This document shows positions 7,543 to 16,881 of a stretch of 35,436 bases of DNA, piece after piece. The stretch comes from Asaia bogorensis (lineage in GTDB: Bacteria > Pseudomonadota > Alphaproteobacteria > Acetobacterales > Acetobacteraceae). The translations under genes were made by a program, and so were the position numbers. A model generated the notes under the pieces. That model was not told the origin of the DNA. It saw only the letters and a program-made list of their open reading frames with translations, and ran no database searches. The DNA lies in the NCBI GenBank assembly GCA_945861095.1, contig CAMATI010000018.1:1-35436 (forward strand). The letters are read 5' to 3'. How positions within the stretch are numbered: the first letter of the stretch is position 1; each line of letters opens with the position of its first letter.

Positions 7543-9984
7543 TCAGCGTGTCTCGGTTCCCCACGGCGATATATCGATCGACACGCCATTCTGACCAAAG
7601 TCGCGGAAGCCCATCTGGACCGGTTCGACCGGCGCGACAGATGCAAGCGCGAATCCCTCAATTCCAATATCCAGGGACAGCGCACCAGCCAGGTCCGGGA
7701 CTGACGGAATATCTCCGCTGGGAAATTCGGGCGTACTCCCACCAACGGGAGCCGCCAGAAACGCAAGCCGCGGCGCGGCGGCGGCCGTTCGTGAGGCGGA
7801 CGCCTGAACGGTGGCGCCCGCTCTCGCGGTCAGATCGATGTTGACCACCAACACGCCTGACCCGGCACTGACATTGCCAGCCATGTCGGTGGCCTTCGCC
7901 GTGAGAGCATGCGATCCCGCGGCCATCGCTCCAGAAGTGACAGACCACGCGCCCGACCCGTTCGCGATCGTCGATTGGAGCGCCGTCGCGCCATCGAACA
8001 ATGTGATGAGTGCATTCCCCTCCGACATACCGCTGAAAGTCGGTGTCGTGTCGCCAGTGATGTTGTCGGTATCCGACACACCCGTGTCCGATGCGGCTAT
8101 CATATCCGGGACGCCGGGCGTCAGCGGCGCCATCGTGTCGATGGTCACGGTCAGAGCCGCCGACCTGACACTGACATTGCCCTTACGGTCCGTGGCCGTC
8201 GCGGAAATCGCGTGGTTTCCGTCCGATAGCACGCGGCTGTCCACTATCCAGGATCCGGACGCGCCAACTCGGCCGGTCCCGACGATCGTCACGCCGTCAT
8301 ACAACGTGACGGTCGCACCAGGTTCGGCCTTGCCGTGGAAACGTGCGACGGCGGCATTGGTGATATCATCGGTGTTCGACCGTCCATGGTCGGAACTGCT
8401 GCTAAGATAGGGCGTCGTGGGGGCGTCGGGCGCCGTCGTGTCCTCGACGTCGATGGTCACCGAAAGGCTGGACGACGCAACGCTGACATTGCCGGCCACA
8501 TCAGTGGCCGTTGCCCTGATGCTGTGCGCGCGGAACGCCAGTGGCGTGGTCGTCACCGACCAGATGCCGGCGGCGTCGGCGACCGAGGTCCCAACCACCG
8601 TTGCCCCATCCAGCAGCGTAATCAGCGCAAGCGCCTCGGCCTTTCCGGTGAACGTCGGCGTCGTCACCGTCGTGATATTGTCCGTGCTCGATACCCCGTC
8701 GTCCGACGTCGCTGTCAGGTCCGGCCGGGTCGGCGCCGTCGGTGTCACGGTGTCGATCGTTACGTTCAGAGCCGCCGACCTGACACTGACATTGGCCTTA
8801 CGGTCCGTTGCCGTGGCGGAAATCGCGTGGACGCCGTCCGACAGCACGCTGGTGTCCACGATCCATGTTCCGGACGCGCCAACCTGTCCGGTCCCGACGA
8901 CCGTCACGCCGTCATACAACGTGACGGTCGAAGCCGGTTCGGCCGAACCGATGAAACGCGAGACGGCGGTATTGGTGATATTGTCGGTGCTCAACCGTCC
9001 TTTGTCGGAGCCGCTGCTAAGATTGGGCGTCGTCGGGGCGTCGGGCGCGGTCGTGTCTTCGGCATCGATGGTCACCACAAGACCGGATGACGCGGCGCTG
9101 ACATTACCGGCCAGATCCGTGGCCGTCGCCTTGATGATGTGTTGGCGCACTGCCAGTGGCGAGGTTGTAATCGACCACGCACCGGCGGCATCCGCGACGG
9201 TCGACCCGACCACAATCGTCCCATCGAGCAACGTGATCGTCGCATGTCCGGTGGCGGTGCCGACGAAGGTCGTCGTCGTCACGCTCGTGATGTTGTCCGT
9301 GCTCGATATCCCATTGTCCGAGGCCGCGGTCAGATCCGGCTTGCCAGGAGCGAGAGGTGCCTTGGTGTCGATCGTGACACTGAGCGATCCAGACAGCGCG
9401 CTCACATTGCCGGCACGATCGGCCACCTGGGCGGAGATCGCGTGCACGCCATCCGACAGCGCCGTCGTGGTCACGCTCCAGGCGCCGGAAGTGCTCGCTC
9501 TCCCGGTTCCGACGATCACGGCACCGTCATAAAAGGTCAAATGCGCGCCCGCTTCGGTCTTGCCACTGAATGAGGCCTTGGACCGGTTCGTGATGTTATC
9601 GGTGCTCGATGTGCCGCTATCCGAGAGGGGCGTGAGATTAGGCGTGGTTGGAGCCGTTGGGGATGTCGTGTCGATGGTGACGGACAGCACGCCCGAAGCC
9701 GAGCTGGCGTTCCCCGCCTGGTCGGTCGCGCGAGCGGAAATCGCATGAACCCCGGCCGCGAGGGCAACCGTCGTGATCGACCATGCTCCGGCGCTATTGG
9801 CCTTCGCCTGGCCAATCACCGTGGCATTTGCGCCGTCGAACAGCGTGACCGTGGCATTCGCCTCGGCCTTGCCAACGAAGGTGGGGGTCGTCACGCCGGT
9901 GACATTGTCGGAGTTGGATATTCCGGTGTCCGACGTTGTAAGAAGATTCGGCACCGACGGAGGTGCTGGGGCGACGGTATCCAT
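7543..9984 (-). CDS. Large protein with seven tandem bacterial Ig-like modules
   Basis: 813 aa; seven ~100-aa modules of the form D-T-x-A-P-x-x-P-x-x-P-(D/N)-L...SDxGxSxTDNIT...TFxGxAE...VTLYDG...GxWxVxxxxLxxGxHxIxAxATDxAGNVSxxSxxLxVTI, then a ~95-aa unique C-terminus. No N-terminal signal sequence visible. Confidence 0.85.
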   Translation of the reverse strand: MDTVAPAPPSVPNLLTTSDTGISNSDNVTGVTTPTFVGKAEANATVTLFDGANATVIGQAKANSAGAWSITTVALAAGVHAISARATDQAGNASSASGVLSVTIDTTSPTAPTTPNLTPLSDSGTSSTDNITNRSKASFSGKTEAGAHLTFYDGAVIVGTGRASTSGAWSVTTTALSDGVHAISAQVADRAGNVSALSGSLSVTIDTKAPLAPGKPDLTAASDNGISSTDNITSVTTTTFVGTATGHATITLLDGTIVVGSTVADAAGAWSITTSPLAVRQHIIKATATDLAGNVSAASSGLVVTIDAEDTTAPDAPTTPNLSSGSDKGRLSTDNITNTAVSRFIGSAEPASTVTLYDGVTVVGTGQVGASGTWIVDTSVLSDGVHAISATATDRKANVSVRSAALNVTIDTVTPTAPTRPDLTATSDDGVSSTDNITTVTTPTFTGKAEALALITLLDGATVVGTSVADAAGIWSVTTTPLAFRAHSIRATATDVAGNVSVASSSLSVTIDVEDTTAPDAPTTPYLSSSSDHGRSNTDDITNAAVARFHGKAEPGATVTLYDGVTIVGTGRVGASGSWIVDSRVLSDGNHAISATATDRKGNVSVRSAALTVTIDTMAPLTPGVPDMIAASDTGVSDTDNITGDTTPTFSGMSEGNALITLFDGATALQSTIANGSGAWSVTSGAMAAGSHALTAKATDMAGNVSAGSGVLVVNIDLTARAGATVQASASRTAAAAPRLAFLAAPVGGSTPEFPSGDIPSVPDLAGALSLDIGIEGFALASVAPVEPVQMGFRDFGQNGVSIDISPWGTETR

Positions 9985-10469
9985 CAGTTCAATCTGGATT
10001 TCTATGGGCGATGCACTAGCATTTTCTGCGACATTTCTTCAACATTTTGTCGCGCGGTGCGGATGACGCACCATCCTGCCCGGATCGCCAGCAATTCTGA
10101 TTATGGCCGAGCGAGGCATGCTCCTCGTTAAATTCGGCCTTGCGTAGGGTTTCATCGCGCCTTTTTCGACCGTTGGTGTGCGATTTTGATGTTCGAAGCG
10201 GGGGGCATTGGGATGGAGCCGCAATCCTGGGGCAAGGGGATCGGTTGATTGTTTGCTTTTTGTTCTAGGCCGGACGCAGGATCGGTGGCAAGTCAAAAGT
10301 GGATTTCGACGATAGGATGCGGGCTTTTGGGGTAAAACCCCTCGGATTGCCCTCGGATTTGCGCTGTTTGCCTGGATTTTGGGCGATGGTTAACAAAAAC
10401 CCCGAATGGTTAATTTAGCGCGAAACTGACTATTGGCGACTTTCACCAAAGCTCCCATCCGGGTTTCGG

Positions 10470-10500
10470 ATTGTGTTGTTAGCCTCTGATACAACACAAT
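10470..10500. promoter_or_regulatory. 10-bp perfect inverted repeat, possible operator or hairpin
   Basis: attgtgttgt - tagcctctgat (11) - acaacacaat, in an AT-rich intergenic region between divergent genes. Confidence 0.5.
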
Positions 10501-10872
10501 TTATCGAGCTACTTAAGATTCTACTTTAAGTGTGTATTTTCAGTAATCCGTTCCGGTCAGGCGCGGATAAGGGGGGAGTTCGTTACAAAGCAATGCGGGA
10601 CTCGGGGGGTATTGTTCCGGTTCCCTGCGGTTAACCCTGGCGTTCATGATTGCGTGCGGATTGGGCAGGTGGCTGCTTTCGAGGCGGGTCGGACAGGTGA
10701 GCACTGGATGGGCCTGGGTGTGACGGCTCCGGGCCATAATGAGCACTTCTGCCGGATCGCGCCGAGATTGGAGCCAAAACGCCCGTAATGCCCCCTGCCC
10801 GGCTATGGCCGCCAAAGCCTTACGTCGACTTCCGCTTGCCCCACACGCACCGTCCGTGGCAACCGAGGGCCC

Positions 10873-11394
10873 ATGCTCAAGGTCAGTCCAGCACCGGTCG
10901 ATCGCTTCCTGATCGCCGCGACCGTCGACCGGTTGATCTACGGCAGCGACACGACGTTCTCGGCGGATGACGCGCGGACCCTGCTCGATGCGTTGCCGCA
11001 CGGGCCGTCACCGTGGTTTGAGTTCGGGCTGTCCGGAAAAAGGTCCGGCGGGTCCCAGCGCGGGTTCGCGGCCGGCGTTGGCTCGGTCAATCTGAAGGAC
11101 GACAAGGACCGGCAGTTCCAATACAGCACGTCGTCCGATGCCTACACGCGGGCCGGCCAATGGAAACTGCTATGGTATCGCAGGCGCACCCGCCAGTTCA
11201 TTGATATCGAACAGGTCATGGCCGACGTGACCGACGAAGGTCGCGGCGCCCGGATCGTCTATGACCTGTCCGGACAGCCATTGGAGATGGATATCCGGGT
11301 CAACCGCTCGTTCAGCCTGTTCTGGACCCCCGTCGTCATCGTGATCCCCGGCTGGCGCCCCTGGAAGACGCCGGATTGGATTTCGCCGGCCTGA
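10873..11394 (+). CDS. Hypothetical protein
   Basis: 173-aa ORF, MLKVSPAPVDRFLIAATVDRLIYGSDTTFSADDARTLLDALPHG...QWKLLWYRRRTRQFIDIEQVMADVTDEGRGARIVYDLSGQPLEMDIRVNRSFSLFWTP; composition looks coding, no family recognised. Confidence 0.6.
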   Translation: MLKVSPAPVDRFLIAATVDRLIYGSDTTFSADDARTLLDALPHGPSPWFEFGLSGKRSGGSQRGFAAGVGSVNLKDDKDRQFQYSTSSDAYTRAGQWKLLWYRRRTRQFIDIEQVMADVTDEGRGARIVYDLSGQPLEMDIRVNRSFSLFWTPVVIVIPGWRPWKTPDWISPA

Positions 11395-11468
11395 CGGGCC
11401 AGGCGTTTGGCCACTGTGCCGACCGACCGCGGTGCTATCTGGCGACGCACCACTGCACCTGATCCGCG

Positions 11469-11528
11469 CCATCGCCCGGCCCGCCATCGCCCGGTTCGCC
11501 ATCGCCCGGTCCGCCATCGCCCGGCCCG
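11469..11528. repeat. Minisatellite: 15-bp unit ccatcgcccggcccg x4, plus two degenerate copies to about 11557
   Basis: ccatcgcccggcccg ccatcgcccggttcg ccatcgcccggtccg ccatcgcccggcccg, then ccatacgttcagcccg ccatacgtccggcc. Confidence 0.93.
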
Positions 11529-11675
11529 CCATACGTTCAGCCCGCCATACGTCCGGCCAGAGCGAACGAGACGCGCTGCCAACCCGGCCCCAGCGCCCCA
11601 TCCGCGCGATACCGAATTGAGTCGCCCCCCGCCCCATGCGATACCGGAAGAAAGGGCACCGCGGGGGAAAATCGA

Positions 11676-12143
11676 ATGACGGGGTTGAAGGCGGACACGG
11701 TCACCTCGGTGATCGCGTTGGCGGTTGCCGGATATATCGCGCAAGAGGGCTATGCCCTCGACCTGGGCACCGCGTCCAACCCGGGGTCCGGCTTCATTCT
11801 GTTCTGGACCGGCCTGATCATGGCCGGATTGGCGGCCAGCGTGTTGATTGGCAGCCTGGTGGGCGGCGAGCGGGGATTCAGTCTTGGCTCGGTTTTCCGG
11901 GATTCGCGCTGGGGCAAGGTGCTCTATGTCGTGACGCTGCTGGTCGTGTATGCGGCCCTGCTGGAAACCCTGGGCTTCGTCATCACCACCTTCATCCTAC
12001 TGATCGTGCTGTTCAAAACGGTGGAACCGCAAAGCTGGGGCGTCTCCCTGATCGGCGCGTTTCTCACCACGGCGGCGGCCTGGGGCGTCTTCGTTGCCTG
12101 GCTGGGAACCCAGCTCCCCACCGGCATCTTAGGGAACGGATAG
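11676..12143 (+). CDS. Tripartite tricarboxylate transporter, TctB family small membrane subunit
   Basis: Four-TM-like hydrophobic pattern (GSGFILFWTGLIMAGLAASVLIGSLV...LYVVTLLVVYAALLETLGFVITTFILLIVLF), immediately upstream of TctA. Confidence 0.85.
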   Translation: MTGLKADTVTSVIALAVAGYIAQEGYALDLGTASNPGSGFILFWTGLIMAGLAASVLIGSLVGGERGFSLGSVFRDSRWGKVLYVVTLLVVYAALLETLGFVITTFILLIVLFKTVEPQSWGVSLIGAFLTTAAAWGVFVAWLGTQLPTGILGNG

Positions 12144-12146
12144 CCC

Positions 12147-13652
12147 ATGGACGTCTTCTCCAGCCTTTGGCTCGGCCTTGGCGTCGCCTTGCAGCCGATC
12201 AACCTGTTGTTCTGCTTCGCGGGCGTGTTCATTGGCACTCTGATCGGCGTGCTGCCCGGGATCGGTCCGGTCGCGGCGATGTCGCTGCTGCTGCCGATCA
12301 CCTTCAATATCAGCCCGGAAGCCGCGATCATCATGCTGTCGGGCATCTACTACGGATCGATGTATGGAGGCTCCACGACCGCGATCCTGGTCAATATCCC
12401 CGGGGAAGCCGCCTCGGTGATCACCTGCCTGGACGGCTATCAGATGGCGCGGCAAGGCCGAGCGGGACCGGCGTTGGGGATGGCGGCGATGGGGTCGTTC
12501 ATCGCGGGGACATTGGCCGTGATCGGCCTGATGTTCCTGGCCCCTACCCTCGCCATGGTCGCGGTGAAGTTCGGACCGGCCGAGTATTTCAGCCTTATGG
12601 TCCTGGGCCTGACCATCCTGGTCTGGCTCAGCCAGGGGTCCATCCTGAAGGCGCTGATCATGGCATGCCTCGGCGTGGTGCTGGGACTGGTCGGGATCGA
12701 CAGCATCACCGCCCTGCCCCGCCTGACCTTCGACAAGATGCAGTTGATCGACGGGCTCGGCCTGGTTCCCATCGTCATGGGCCTGTTCGGGATCGCGGAA
12801 ATCCTGGTGAACATCGAACAGAAGCTCAATCGGCAGGTCTTCGAGGCTAATGTCAAAGGCATCATGCCGACCAAGGAGGATTGGCGGCGCAGCGCCGGGC
12901 CAATTGCCCGAGGCTCGGTGATGGGCTTTTTCCTGGGCATTCTGCCGGGCGGCGGGGCGGTGATCGCCTCCTTCCTGTCCTATGCGATGGAAAGGCGGCT
13001 GTCGAAGACGCCGGAACGCTTCGGCCATGGCGCGATCGAGGGCGTTGCCGGGCCGGAAACCGCCAATAACGCCGCGGCGGGCGCCGGCTTCATTCCGCTG
13101 CTGACCCTGGGGATTCCGCCGAACGTGGTGATGGCGCTGCTGCTGGGCGCGTTCATCGTGCACGGGGTGCAGCCGGGACCGTTGCTGATGGTGCAGCAGC
13201 CCACGCTGTTCTGGGGCGTGGTCGCCAGCATGTATATCGGCAACGTGATGCTGCTGGTGCTGAACATGCCGCTGATCGGCCTATGGGTGCAGTTGCTGAA
13301 AGTGCCCTACAAGATCCTGTTCCCGATGATCCTGCTGTTTTGCGTCATCGGCGCCTACAGCGTGTCCAACCAGGTGTTCGACATCTACCTGATGCTGGGC
13401 TTCGGTATCCTCGGCTGGCTGATGAAGAAATACGGCTACGAGCCCGCCCCTCTCGTACTCGCCTTCGTGCTCGGCCCCATGCTGGAAAACAACCTGCGGA
13501 AATCGCTGATCCTGAGCCAGGGGGACTTCATGTTCTTCTTGAATCGGCCAATTTCCGCGACCTGTCTGGTGCTGGCGGTCATCTTGGTGCTGTCGCCGCT
13601 GCTGCCGAGCTTCAATAGGAAACGGCGGGAACTGGCGACGGATGAGGGGTAG
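12147..13652 (+). CDS. Tripartite tricarboxylate transporter, TctA family large permease
   Basis: GTLIGVLPGIGPVAAMSLLLPITFNISPEAAIIMLSGIYYGSMYGGSTTAILVNIPGEAASVITCLDGYQMARQGRAGPALGMAAMGSFIAGT: characteristic TctA sequence. Confidence 0.96.
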   Translation: MDVFSSLWLGLGVALQPINLLFCFAGVFIGTLIGVLPGIGPVAAMSLLLPITFNISPEAAIIMLSGIYYGSMYGGSTTAILVNIPGEAASVITCLDGYQMARQGRAGPALGMAAMGSFIAGTLAVIGLMFLAPTLAMVAVKFGPAEYFSLMVLGLTILVWLSQGSILKALIMACLGVVLGLVGIDSITALPRLTFDKMQLIDGLGLVPIVMGLFGIAEILVNIEQKLNRQVFEANVKGIMPTKEDWRRSAGPIARGSVMGFFLGILPGGGAVIASFLSYAMERRLSKTPERFGHGAIEGVAGPETANNAAAGAGFIPLLTLGIPPNVVMALLLGAFIVHGVQPGPLLMVQQPTLFWGVVASMYIGNVMLLVLNMPLIGLWVQLLKVPYKILFPMILLFCVIGAYSVSNQVFDIYLMLGFGILGWLMKKYGYEPAPLVLAFVLGPMLENNLRKSLILSQGDFMFFLNRPISATCLVLAVILVLSPLLPSFNRKRRELATDEG

Positions 13653-13675
13653 GCTTGATGGAGAGACGGCGCGGT

Positions 13676-14464
13676 TCAGATTTCGACGACCATCCCGTCG
13701 TAACCGCCCTCCACCCCCGGCGGCAGGTTGTCGCGCATCCAGGCCCAGTCCATCTCGGTACTCATGTGGGTCAGGATGGTCCGGCGCGGTCGCAGGCGAT
13801 CCACCCATTCCAGGACAGTGGTCAGCCAGGCATGCGTCCAGTGCGGCTCCGAACGCCGGAAGCAGCCGACGATCCAGGTGTCGATGCCGTCCAGCGTCCT
13901 AAACGCAACGTCGTCCAGATCCACGACGTCGGTTGAGTAGCCGAAGGCGCCGATCCGCAGGCCCAGGGTGTCGATCCGACCGTGGCCCTGGCGGAACAGG
14001 CTGACGTCCAGACCCGCGACCTGGATGGTCTCGCCGGGTTCGGCCGGGACCGGGGCCAGCACCGGACGGTAGAATCCTGGGGGCTTCCAGGGGGCGAACG
14101 CGTAGCCAAAGCGGCGGATCACTTCATCCAAAGTCTTTTGCGTTGCAAAGGCTTCCAGCGGCCGCTTCACAATTCGGTTGAGGATGCGCACCTCATCGAT
14201 GCCGCCGACATGGTCGGCATGTGCATGGGTGAACAGGATGGCATCGATCTTCGAGATCCGGCAGTTCAACAACTGGGACCGCAGGTCGGGAGATGTGTCG
14301 ACCAGCAGGCGCTGGCCATCTGGGGCCTCGATGACGATCGAGGACCGGGTGCGGCGGTTGCGCGGCTCGTTCGGGTCGCATTTGCCCCAGTGACCGGCAC
14401 CGTCCTCTCCCCCGATAAAGGGGACGCCCGCGGAGCCACCGGTGCCGAGGAGTGTAATTTTCAT
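13676..14464 (-). CDS. MBL-fold metallo-hydrolase, PhnP/RNase Z-like
   Basis: MKITLLGTGGSAGVPFIGG...LLVDTSPDLRSQLL...ILFTHAHADHVGGIDEVR: metallo-beta-lactamase HxHxDH motif. Confidence 0.92.
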   Translation of the reverse strand: MKITLLGTGGSAGVPFIGGEDGAGHWGKCDPNEPRNRRTRSSIVIEAPDGQRLLVDTSPDLRSQLLNCRISKIDAILFTHAHADHVGGIDEVRILNRIVKRPLEAFATQKTLDEVIRRFGYAFAPWKPPGFYRPVLAPVPAEPGETIQVAGLDVSLFRQGHGRIDTLGLRIGAFGYSTDVVDLDDVAFRTLDGIDTWIVGCFRRSEPHWTHAWLTTVLEWVDRLRPRRTILTHMSTEMDWAWMRDNLPPGVEGGYDGMVVEI

Positions 14465-15237
14465 GCGGTCTTGCGGAACAGGCGCCGAAAATTGTCGGTG
14501 GTCAGGTCCGCCGTCGCGTCCGGGGTCAGTCCCCGGACTTCCCCCAGGACGCGGGCGGTATGGGCGACCCAGCCCGGCTCATTGCGTTTGCCGCGGAACG
14601 GGACCGGCGCCAGGTAGGGGGCGTCGGTTTCCACCAGCAGGCGGTCGAGCGGCATGTCGCGCGCGATCTCTCGTAGTTCGGTGGAACGGGGAAAGGTCAG
14701 GATGCCGGAGAAGCTCAGATAGCCGCCCATGGCAACGGCAGCTTCGGCGAGGGCGCGGGTGGAGCTGAAGCAGTGCAGAAGGAAGGTAAAGTTTCCTCCA
14801 CTATCGCGTTCATCTTGCAGGATTTGTGCGATGTCATCGTCGGCGTCTCGGGCGTGGATGGCGAGCGGTACGCCAGCCAGGCGGGCGGCGCGGATATGGA
14901 CGCGGAAGTTCTGGGCCTGAATGTCGCGGGGAGATTTGTCATAGAAGTAGTCGAGGCCGGATTCGCCGATGCCGATCACGCGCGGATGGTTGGTGAGTTC
15001 GGCAAGTGCCTCCGGGGTCGGGATCGGCGCGCCCGCTGCATTATGGGGATGCACGCCGACGGTGCACCAGATGTCCGGGTTGGCATCGGCCATGGCGGGC
15101 AGGGTCTGCGATTGCGCCATACTGGTCCCGATGGTCACCAACTCCCCAACCCCGGCGCCCCGCGCGCGTTCCAGGACCGACGGCAATTCCATCGGCGTGA
15201 AGTAGTCCAGATGGCAATGGGAATCAATCAACATCAA
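14461..15237 (-). CDS. TatD family hydrolase/DNase
   Basis: MLIDSHCHLDYFTPMELP...VGVHPHNA...IGESGLDYFYD...HARDADDDIAQIL...VETDAPYLAPVPFRGKRNEPGWVAHTARVLGEVRG; 4-bp overlap with the downstream MBL gene. Confidence 0.95.
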   Translation of the reverse strand: MMLIDSHCHLDYFTPMELPSVLERARGAGVGELVTIGTSMAQSQTLPAMADANPDIWCTVGVHPHNAAGAPIPTPEALAELTNHPRVIGIGESGLDYFYDKSPRDIQAQNFRVHIRAARLAGVPLAIHARDADDDIAQILQDERDSGGNFTFLLHCFSSTRALAEAAVAMGGYLSFSGILTFPRSTELREIARDMPLDRLLVETDAPYLAPVPFRGKRNEPGWVAHTARVLGEVRGLTPDATADLTTDNFRRLFRKTA

Positions 15238-15337
15238 CGAGATATCCCGTTTGATTCACGTGCTCTGACAAATGGACCGGTTCCAAGGGCCGTCGCCCTT
15301 GGCGGGGTCCAGGGGCAGATCCCCTGGAAAACCGTCG

Positions 15338-16873
15338 TCAAGCCACCGCCTCCACATACCGCGGAAACACCCCTTTAGGCGCCGGCAAGGCCAGTCCCCC
15401 CGGCAACGGAACCGCCAGAGCCTCCAGGGACCGCGCCTCATCCGGCACTCCCAACTGATCCAGCATCCGCGCCATGGAATCCGGCATAAACGGTTGCAGC
15501 AAGGTCGCGATAACCCGCTGCGTGTCACACAGAACCCGCAAGACCAATGCCATACGAGGCTTATCTGTCTTATTCAGAGCCCAGGGCGCCTGCCGGTCGA
15601 TATAACCGTTGGCGGCGCGGATGACTTTCCAGATTTCCTCCAACGCTTCGTGGAACGTCTGCCGCTCCATGCAGTCGCGCAGAAGGTCGGGCAGCGCGGC
15701 GGCGGCGTCCAGCAGGGCGTTGTCGTCGTCCGTCAGGGCGCCGGCCGCCGGCAGGATGCCGTCGCAGTTGCGCGCGATCAGCGACAGGGAGCGCTGGGCC
15801 AGGTTGCCCAGGTCGTTGGCCAGCTCGACATTGATCCGCGACACGATGGCGGGGTGGCTCATGGACCCATCGGCGCCGAACGGCTTTTCCCGCAGCAGGA
15901 AGTAGCGGATCTGGTCCAGACCGTAGGTTTCGACCAGTTTGCGCGGCTCGATGACGTTGCCGAGGGATTTGGACATTTTCTCGCCCTCGACCACCCACCA
16001 GCCATGCGAGGACACCCGCACCGGGGGCGGCAGACCGGCGGCCATCAGGAAGGCCGGCCAGTAGACGGCGTGGAAGCGGATGATGTCCTTGCCCACGAAA
16101 TGCACATCGGCGGGCCAGTATTTCCAGCGCGCCGCGGTTTCGTCGGGGAACCCACAGGCGGTGACGTAGTTGTTCAGCGCGTCCAGCCAGACATACATGA
16201 CATGGCCGGGTGCGTCCGGCACGGGGATGCCCCAGTTGAACGTCGTCCGACTGACAGAAAGGTCGTGCAGGCCGCCTTTGACGAAGCTCAGGACCTCGTT
16301 CCTGCGGGAGGTTGGGGCGATAAAGTCTGGATGTTCCTCATAGAATTTCAGCAGCCGGTCCTGCCAGGCGGACAAGCGGAAGAAATAGGACGGTTCTCGC
16401 ACCCATTCCACCGGCGCGCCCGACGGCGCCACCTTTGTCCCATCCGGGCGGGCGGTGAGTTCGCTTTCGTCGTAGAACGCCTCATCGCGAACCGCGTACC
16501 AGCCTTCGTAATGGCCCAGATAGATATCGCCCGACGCGGCGATCCGGCGCCAGAGTTCGGCACAGGAGGCTTTGTGCCGGTCCTCCGTCGTGCGGATATA
16601 GTCGTCGTAGGAAATCCCCATGGCGCGCGCCATGTCCTTGAAATCGGCCGAGACCTTGTCGGTGAAGCTCTGCGGGTCCAGCCCGGCGTCGCTGGCCGCC
16701 TTTTCCACCTTCTGGCCGTGCTCGTCCGTGCCGGTCAGGAAAAAGACGTCGTAGCCGTCCAGCCGCTTGAACCGGGCCAGAACGTCGGCCGCGATCGAGG
16801 TATAGGCGTGCCCGATATGCGGCGCGCCGTTCACGTAGTAGATCGGGGTCGTGATATAGAAGCTCTTGGTCAT
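15338..16873 (-). CDS. metG: Methionyl-tRNA synthetase
   Basis: MTKSFYITTPIYYVNGAPHIGHAYTSIAADVLARFKRLDGYDVFFLTGTDEHGQKVEKAA (HIGH) and GEKMSKSLGNVIEP (KMSKS). Confidence 0.97.
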   Translation of the reverse strand: MTKSFYITTPIYYVNGAPHIGHAYTSIAADVLARFKRLDGYDVFFLTGTDEHGQKVEKAASDAGLDPQSFTDKVSADFKDMARAMGISYDDYIRTTEDRHKASCAELWRRIAASGDIYLGHYEGWYAVRDEAFYDESELTARPDGTKVAPSGAPVEWVREPSYFFRLSAWQDRLLKFYEEHPDFIAPTSRRNEVLSFVKGGLHDLSVSRTTFNWGIPVPDAPGHVMYVWLDALNNYVTACGFPDETAARWKYWPADVHFVGKDIIRFHAVYWPAFLMAAGLPPPVRVSSHGWWVVEGEKMSKSLGNVIEPRKLVETYGLDQIRYFLLREKPFGADGSMSHPAIVSRINVELANDLGNLAQRSLSLIARNCDGILPAAGALTDDDNALLDAAAALPDLLRDCMERQTFHEALEEIWKVIRAANGYIDRQAPWALNKTDKPRMALVLRVLCDTQRVIATLLQPFMPDSMARMLDQLGVPDEARSLEALAVPLPGGLALPAPKGVFPRYVEAVA

Positions 16874-16881
16874 TGAATTCA

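Noticed and set aside
8335-9532. Long plus-strand ORFs (251 and 371 aa) antisense to the Ig-like gene
   Set aside because: Apparent repeats only mirror the modular sense gene.
10039-10296. 85-aa minus-strand ORF in frame with, and just upstream of, the Ig-like gene, as a readthrough N-terminus
   Set aside because: Sequence (MTCHRSCVRPRTKSKQSTDP...) does not look like a signal peptide or Ig module; probably chance, though the TGA at 10039 should be verified.
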